Shown here in pieces: positions 29,109 to 33,169 of a stretch of 33,169 nt of DNA. The stretch is from NCBI GenBank assembly GCA_018713245.1, contig DVFM01000006.1:1-33169 (forward strand), given 5' to 3'. The notes under the pieces are model-generated. The model saw nothing but the letters and a program-made list of their open reading frames with translations. It had not been told where the DNA came from and searched no databases. A program made the translations under genes and the position numbers. This stretch comes from Candidatus Merdivicinus intestinavium (GTDB lineage: Bacteria > Bacillota > Clostridia > Oscillospirales > Ruminococcaceae). Positions within the stretch are counted from its first letter, which is position 1; the number at the start of each line of letters is the position of its first letter.

Positions 29109-29768
29109 TTACTTCAGTTTGGCGAATGCGTCGGCAAACAGGTCCCCCAGCGTGGAGCCGGTTCCGCTTGACGTAGCGGGCTTAAAGACCTCCTGGATGA
29201 TCCGGGTGCGTTCGGCGAACGCCTCCTTGTCCTTGACCAGCGTCAGCAGCGAAGCGGACATCTCCGCGTCGTCCACCGCCCGGTGCTGACGGCCCTCAAA
29301 GGACTGCTCCACCGAGCCGATGGCGTTCTGCAGGGAGAGGTTGGACCGCCGGGAAAGGCCCACCAGCCGGGTATACACCCGCTGGAAATCCATCCAGCGC
29401 CGGAACTGGCGGGGAACGTCCAGCTCCTTCAGGTCGCATTCCCCGTAGAGCTGGTTGAAATCGCTGATGCTCCAGGAGTAGATCCGCACCGGCCCTTCCC
29501 CGATCCAGGCGGCGAAATCCTCCAAAGCGTCGGCCAGAATGGGGGCGTTTTCCACGTCCGCCTGGGTGATGCCGGTGAGGCTGGTGATTTTTTTCGTAAT
29601 GTTGTTCCGTTCCGGCCGGACAAACCGGTCGTAGCGGTCGGTGAGCTGATAGTTTTCGTCCAGCTTCACCGCGCCGATTTCAATAATTTCATGGCGCACC
29701 GGGTCGTCAAAGTGCCGCTGGTCCGCCGCGATGGGGTTCATCTCAAAATCCAAAAAAACGTGGTACAT
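29109..29768 (-). CDS. DEDDh-type 3'-5' exonuclease
   Basis: A 219-residue exonuclease of the RNase T/DnaQ fold. Catalytic acidic residues: Asp7 and Glu9 in VFLDFEMNP (Exo I), Asp in IYSWSISDFNQLYG (Exo II), and the His-Asp pair in GRQHRAVDDAEMSA (Exo III, DEDDh type). KKITSLTGITQADVENAP is the usual connecting segment. The C-terminal 40 residues are extra and Gly/Ser-containing. Such stand-alone enzymes include KapD/Eri1-like nucleases that trim RNA or DNA ends; the substrate is unknown. GGAGG lies 9 bases before the ATG. A TATGAT box with extended -10 (29801-29806) may be its promoter. Confidence 0.9.
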   Translation of the reverse strand: MYHVFLDFEMNPIAADQRHFDDPVRHEIIEIGAVKLDENYQLTDRYDRFVRPERNNITKKITSLTGITQADVENAPILADALEDFAAWIGEGPVRIYSWSISDFNQLYGECDLKELDVPRQFRRWMDFQRVYTRLVGLSRRSNLSLQNAIGSVEQSFEGRQHRAVDDAEMSASLLTLVKDKEAFAERTRIIQEVFKPATSSGTGSTLGDLFADAFAKLK

Positions 29769-29800
29769 CCCGCATATCCTCCGATTTTCGACATGTTTTT

Positions 29801-29806
29801 ATCATA
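29801..29806 (-). promoter_or_regulatory. Possible extended -10 promoter of the exonuclease gene
   Basis: Minus strand TATGAT directly preceded by TGG. No convincing -35 box. Confidence 0.4.
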
Positions 29807-29861
29807 CCACACATTTTTGAACTTTTCTACGCCTTCCTGCGAATTTCTTTGCATCCTGTTG

Positions 29862-29891
29862 AAGGGAACCGGCCGCGCCGCCCGTTCCCTT
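29862..29891. repeat. Inverted repeat before the CPBP-like gene
   Basis: AAGGGAAC (29862-29869) and GTTCCCTT (29884-29891), perfect 8-bp arms just ahead of the ribosome site of the next gene. It could be a leader hairpin. Confidence 0.4.
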
Positions 29892-29913
29892 ATCAGAAAA
29901 GGATGTGAACGCG

Positions 29914-30753
29914 ATGAAATCTGCTGTTTCCTTCGGCGCGAAATGCGTCGGATTTCTGCTTCTGTGGGCAATCTTTGTTCTGGCGGCCATTCCGCTGGGA
30001 GACACGGCGGCTTTCCTGACGGGGAGCCGCGCCTGGACCCGGCTTTGCAGGGAGGCGGTTCCCATGCTGGCCACCGGGGCGGTGACCCTTCTCATTGCAA
30101 GGTTCACCGCCGCCGGCCGGGAAACTCCCGGCGTCTCTGCGCGCCCCCGTTCCGACAGCCTGCTGATGGGGGCGGGGATGGGGCTGCTTTCCGCCTGCGC
30201 GGTGCTGGGCGCTCTGAAAGCGGCGGGGGCCCTGCGGTTTGTCCGGCATCAGTTCCAGGCGGAGGATTTGGGAATCTGGATTGCGGCGCTGGCCTGCGGG
30301 GCGGTGACCCAGGCGCTGCTCTGCGACGGGCTGCTGTTCACCGTGCTGGAGCAGAGGTTCTCCGCGCGGGCAGCGGCGCCTGCGGCGGCAGGGGCCTATC
30401 TGCTGCTGCATTTCCCGCTGTGGCAGTACGGGCCGGCGGCAATCCTGAACCTGATCGCCATGGGAGCGGTGCTTTCAATGCTTCGCCTGCGTTCCAGGAG
30501 CGCGCTGGCTCCCGCGGCGGCCTGCTTCGCCTGGGATTTCCTGACGGGCTTTCTATTGAGCTGCACGCCCGCGGGGGACTATCCTTTCCTGACGGAGATC
30601 TCCCTGGACGGCCCGGGCCTGCTCTCCGGCGGCCGCGCCGGCGTGTGGGGCAGCCTGGTCACCCTGGCGGTTTTGACGGCCTGCGCGCTGCTGCTCGCTT
30701 TTTGGGGGCGGCGGGACCGCGCCGGCAGGGAGAAAATGCGGCGGCCCTCTTGA
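29914..30753 (+). CDS. CPBP-like membrane protein lacking the catalytic motif
   Basis: A 279-residue protein with about seven to eight hydrophobic segments. The topology and some motif positions fit the CPBP (Abi/CAAX protease-like) family: a motif-1-like LLCDGLLFTVLEQRFSA, motif-2-like YLLLHFPLWQYG with its histidine, and motif-3-like IAMGAVLSMLRLRSRSALAP followed by CFAWDFLTG. The glutamate pair (EExxxR) is missing and the motif-4 His is replaced (C-F-A-W-D), so proteolysis is doubtful. The assignment rests on pattern only. The ATG at 29914 is chosen with AAAAGGA about 10 bases upstream. Its TGA overlaps the -35 box of the T-box promoter. Confidence 0.6.
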   Translation: MKSAVSFGAKCVGFLLLWAIFVLAAIPLGDTAAFLTGSRAWTRLCREAVPMLATGAVTLLIARFTAAGRETPGVSARPRSDSLLMGAGMGLLSACAVLGALKAAGALRFVRHQFQAEDLGIWIAALACGAVTQALLCDGLLFTVLEQRFSARAAAPAAAGAYLLLHFPLWQYGPAAILNLIAMGAVLSMLRLRSRSALAPAAACFAWDFLTGFLLSCTPAGDYPFLTEISLDGPGLLSGGRAGVWGSLVTLAVLTACALLLAFWGRRDRAGREKMRRPS

Positions 30754-30778
30754 CAGAAGGGTTTTGCGGTGCTACAAT
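30750..30778 (+). promoter_or_regulatory. Sigma-A promoter of the T-box/GNAT/thrS operon
   Basis: TTGACA (30750-30755), 17-base spacer, TACAAT (30773-30778). The -35 hexamer contains the stop codon of the preceding gene. Confidence 0.92.
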
Positions 30779-30784
30779 AAGCCT

Positions 30785-31031
30785 ATAGACCTCAAAACTG
30801 CTGAACAGGAAGCGGATTGTCCGCCCCATCTTCCGTCCAGAGAGGAACGCCGCCGGCTGCAAGCGTTCCCGGAAGCAGGACTTTCCGATACCGCCTGGGA
30901 GGGTGCGGAGAACCGCAACGGCTGGCAGCCGTTATCCTGCCGACGAGCGACAGCCTGTTTGGGCTGTAATTTGGGTGGAACCGTGGAGCATGCCGCTTCA
31001 TCCCTGTTTTGACGGGGATGAAGCGGTTTTT
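30785..31031 (+). promoter_or_regulatory. T-box riboswitch, probably threonine-specific
   Basis: Stem I parts: GTCC (30819-30822)/GGAC (30878-30881), CTTCCG (30830-30835)/CGGAAG (30870-30875), the AGAGAGG bulge motif near 30840-30845, and distal stem GGAACGC (30844-30850)/GCGTTCC (30863-30869). The likely specifier is ACC (Thr) at 30890-30892, followed by a purine. CCGTTATC near 30930 is typical of the stem III flank. The T-box sequence TTGGGTGGAACCGTGG is at 30971-30986. The terminator follows (30993-31004/31015-31026 and five T). Uncharged tRNA-Thr would pair with the specifier and the TGGA bulge and prevent termination. The specifier choice is inferred from position and from thrS downstream. 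Confidence 0.9.
30993..31031 (+). terminator. T-box-controlled terminator
   Basis: CCGCTTCATCCC (30993-31004) pairs with GGGATGAAGCGG (31015-31026), followed by TTTTT (31027-31031). Its 5' arm competes with the antiterminator that includes the T-box. Confidence 0.92.
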
Positions 31032-31052
31032 GTTTGGAAAGGAGGCGCGGCT

Positions 31053-31688
31053 GTGGAATACCGCCTGCATCACAAGGGGACTATTCCCCTCCATACGGAG
31101 CGGCTGCTGCTCCGCCGCTTTCGGCCGGGGGACGAAGAAGCTATGTTTCAGGGCTGGCTCTGCGACCCGGAAGCGGCGAAATTCATGCGGTGGGCCTCCT
31201 ATTCCTCGGTGGAAGAAGCGCGTCTCTTTTTAGAGGAGCTTCTGAGCGGGTATGAGTGCCCGGATTTCTACCGCTGGGCCATTGTCCCCCGGGAAACGGG
31301 GAAGCCGGCGGGGATTTTGAGCCTTTTCACCGTCAGCGAGTGGGACCTGGTCTGCGAACCCGCCTACTGCATCGGCCGGAGCTGGCGGGGGAAGGGATAC
31401 GCCGCCGAAGCCCTCCGGGCTGTGCTGGGATTCGCCTTCCGGGAGGCAGGCTTTAACCGGGCCGAGGCTTACCACTCCCTGCAAAACCCCGCCTCCGGCC
31501 GGGTTATGGAGAAGGCCGGGATGAAAAAAGAGGGGGAAGCCCCGCAAAAATACCGCTGTTCTCTGGGCTTTCAGGACTGCGCTCTGTATGGGATTACCCG
31601 CAGCGCCTGGCTGGCCGCCTTCCCGGAAGGGGAGGGGGAGCGAACCGGCTGCCTCCGCGGTGGGAAATCGGGAACTGCGGAGGCTTGA
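31053..31688 (+). CDS. GNAT acetyltransferase (RimJ/RimL-like)
   Basis: A 211-residue N-acetyltransferase that would use acetyl-CoA on an amine, in the RimJ/RimL group. LHTERLLLRRFRPGDEEAMF (13-32) starts the fold. The acetyl-CoA loop is RSWRGKGYAAEALRAVL (R/Q-x-x-G-x-G/A motif), and YHSLQNPASGRVMEKAGMK is the usual C-terminal half-motif with the Asn. The C-terminal tail (about 190-211) is low-complexity. The start is a GTG at 31053 with AAAGGAGG 6-7 bases upstream; residues before it lie in the T-box terminator. It sits between the T-box and thrS, so it is induced with thrS when threonyl-tRNA is low. The substrate is unknown. Confidence 0.9.
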   Translation: MEYRLHHKGTIPLHTERLLLRRFRPGDEEAMFQGWLCDPEAAKFMRWASYSSVEEARLFLEELLSGYECPDFYRWAIVPRETGKPAGILSLFTVSEWDLVCEPAYCIGRSWRGKGYAAEALRAVLGFAFREAGFNRAEAYHSLQNPASGRVMEKAGMKKEGEAPQKYRCSLGFQDCALYGITRSAWLAAFPEGEGERTGCLRGGKSGTAEA

Positions 31689-31730
31689 AACCGGATATTG
31701 TTTTTCTACAGTCAAGAAAGGAAGAGAGAT

Positions 31731-33169
31731 ATGCTGAACATTACTCTGAAAGACGGCAGCGTCAAAAACTACGACGCGCCAATTTCTGCGGCGGACGTCT
31801 GCAAGGACCTGAGCATGGGCCTTTACCGGGCCGCCTGCTGCTGCAGAATCAACGGCGAAGTGAAAGACCTGCGCACCGTCATGGACGGCGACGCTTCCCT
31901 GGAAATCCTCACCTTTGACGACCCCGACGGCAGAAAGACCTTCTGGCACACCACCTCTCACATCCTCGCCCAGGCTGTGAAGCGCCTGTTCCCCGACGTG
32001 AAGCTCGCCATCGGCCCCGCCATCGAAAACGGCTTCTACTACGACTTCGACGCCGAAAAGCCCTTCACCCCCGAGGACCTTTCCGCCCTGGAAGCCGAGA
32101 TGAAGAAGATCGTCAAGGAGAAGCCCGCCATCGAGCGGTTTGCCCTCTCCCCCGCCGAGGCGACCAGGCTCATGGAGGAAAAAGGCGAGCCTTACAAGGT
32201 GGAGCTCATCGCCGAGCACGCCGAGCAGGGGGATGAAATTTCCTTCTACAAGCAGGGCGAGTTCACCGAGCTCTGCGCCGGCCCGCACCTGATGGACATG
32301 AGCGCCGTCAAAGCCTTCAAGCTCACCACCACCACCGGCGCTTACTGGCGCGGCGATTCCAAGAACCGCCAGCTCTGCCGGGTTTACGGCATCTCCTTCC
32401 CCAAAGCGGCCCAGCTGGAGGAACATCTGCAAATGCTGGAAGAAGCCAAAAAGCGCGACCACCGCAAACTGGGCCGCGAACTCGGCCTCTTTATGCTCCG
32501 GGACGAGGGCCCCGGCTTCCCCTTCTTCCTGCCCAAGGGCATGGTGCTCAAAAACACCCTGCTGGACTACTGGCGCAAGATCCATAAAAAATACGGTTAT
32601 GTGGAAATTTCCACCCCCGTCATCCTCAACCGCCAGCTGTGGGAGCGCTCCGGCCACTGGGACCACTATAAGGAGAACATGTACACCACCGTGATCGACG
32701 GGGAGGACTACGCAATCAAGCCCATGAACTGCCCCGGCGGCATGATGGTCTATGCCAGCGAGCCCCACTCCTACCGGGAGCTGCCCCTGCGGGTGGGCGA
32801 GATCGGCCTGGTCCACCGCCACGAGCTTTCCGGCGCGCTGCACGGCCTGTTCCGGGTGCGCTGCTTCAACCAGGACGACGCCCACATCTTCATGACCCCC
32901 GACCAGCTCAAGGACGTCATTCAGGAGACGGTCCGTCTCTTTGACGAGGTGTACTCCACCTTCAACTTGAGCTACACCATCGAGCTGTCCACCATGCCCG
33001 AGGACCACATCGGCACCGTGGAGCAGTGGGAGCGCAACCAGGAGATTCTGAAAGAGGCCATCACCGGCATGGGCAAGGAATACACCATCAACGAGGGCGA
33101 CGGCGCCTTCTACGGCCCGAAGCTCGACTTCCATCTGGCCGACTGCCTGGGACGCACCTGGCAGTGCGG
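31731..33169 (+). CDS. thrS: Threonyl-tRNA synthetase (3' end outside window)
   Basis: Charges tRNA-Thr. The visible part covers about 479 residues: TGS domain (1-60, MLNITLKDGSVKNYDAPISA), the editing domain with HTTSHILAQAVKRLFPDVKL and the zinc-binding-like ELCAGPHLMD, and the catalytic domain with class II motif 1 (GMVLKNTLLDYWRKIHKKYG), PMNCPGGMMVY and motif 2 (RVGEIGLVHRHELSGALHGL, then RVRCFNQDDAHIF). It runs off the window before motif 3 and the anticodon domain. AAAGGA lies 8 bases before the ATG, which is 42 bases after the GNAT stop. Regulation is by the upstream T-box. Confidence 0.98.
   Translation, partial: MLNITLKDGSVKNYDAPISAADVCKDLSMGLYRAACCCRINGEVKDLRTVMDGDASLEILTFDDPDGRKTFWHTTSHILAQAVKRLFPDVKLAIGPAIENGFYYDFDAEKPFTPEDLSALEAEMKKIVKEKPAIERFALSPAEATRLMEEKGEPYKVELIAEHAEQGDEISFYKQGEFTELCAGPHLMDMSAVKAFKLTTTTGAYWRGDSKNRQLCRVYGISFPKAAQLEEHLQMLEEAKKRDHRKLGRELGLFMLRDEGPGFPFFLPKGMVLKNTLLDYWRKIHKKYGYVEISTPVILNRQLWERSGHWDHYKENMYTTVIDGEDYAIKPMNCPGGMMVYASEPHSYRELPLRVGEIGLVHRHELSGALHGLFRVRCFNQDDAHIFMTPDQLKDVIQETVRLFDEVYSTFNLSYTIELSTMPEDHIGTVEQWERNQEILKEAITGMGKEYTINEGDGAFYGPKLDFHLADCLGRTWQC

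Noticed and set aside
31230-33134. 634-codon minus-strand frame opposite GNAT and thrS
   Set aside because: It spans the end of one gene and most of another that are both clearly coding on the plus strand. It is a composition shadow.
1-33169. Mobile element, prophage, CRISPR array, tRNA or rRNA
   Set aside because: No transposase, integrase, phage or Cas gene, no regularly spaced direct repeats and no tRNA/rRNA sequence was seen on either strand.

Overview
The window is about 33 kb of GC-rich chromosome (AT-rich only between genes) from an anaerobic Gram-positive bacterium, most likely a gut Clostridia/Oscillospirales member. The reasons are AGGAGG ribosome sites with frequent TTG/GTG starts, sigma-A promoters at 16-17 bp spacing, a T-box in front of a tRNA synthetase operon, a Rex repressor, HPr with both His15 and Ser46, the ylxM-ffh-rpsP-khpA-rimM-trmD cluster, a DUF3793-flavodoxin pair, a corrinoid methyl-transfer pair and host-glycan hydrolases. 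No insertion sequence, phage gene, CRISPR array, tRNA or rRNA was recognised. Almost every gene from 1.6 to 23.3 kb is on the minus strand.

Left part (1-9.2 kb): the 3' end of aspS and its terminator, then a non-coding stretch of back-to-back palindromes (about 1.3-1.5 kb). Next come an AraC/GyrI-like regulator, a cobalamin-binding methyl carrier protein and a UROD-fold methyltransferase whose promoters share a motif. A nucleotidyltransferase, a small apparently frameshifted gene and uvrC follow. A divergent secreted protein with cell-wall-binding repeats and the HPr gene complete this part.

Middle (9.2-23.3 kb): the SRP/ribosome-maturation operon reads ylxM, ffh, rpsP, khpA, [terminator], zinc-ribbon P-loop NTPase, rimM, trmD. 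The NTPase is an unusual insertion. After it are a three-gene operon (YwqG-like DUF1963 protein, unknown protein, GH78 alpha-L-rhamnosidase), a DUF3793-flavodoxin operon whose promoter is flanked by two GTTAA/TTAAC inverted repeats, an unknown membrane-anchored protein, and an aconitase-icd-rex operon whose promoter overlaps a Rex-like box. That arrangement suggests redox-controlled, autoregulated 2-oxoglutarate synthesis.

Right part (23.5-33.2 kb): a GT2 glycosyltransferase with a polytopic membrane partner, then 680 bp without a convincing gene but with strong RNA-like structure and two facing promoters, an overlapping GH29 alpha-L-fucosidase/sulfatase pair, a DEDDh exonuclease, a CPBP-like membrane protein without the usual catalytic residues, and a threonine-type T-box that precedes a GNAT acetyltransferase and then thrS (cut by the window end).

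The best candidates for something undescribed are the structured RNA near 26.0 kb, whose imperfect pairs are all G-U on one strand and A-C on the other, and the GNAT gene placed between the T-box and thrS. The paired operators around the DUF3793 promoter and the palindrome array after aspS come next.
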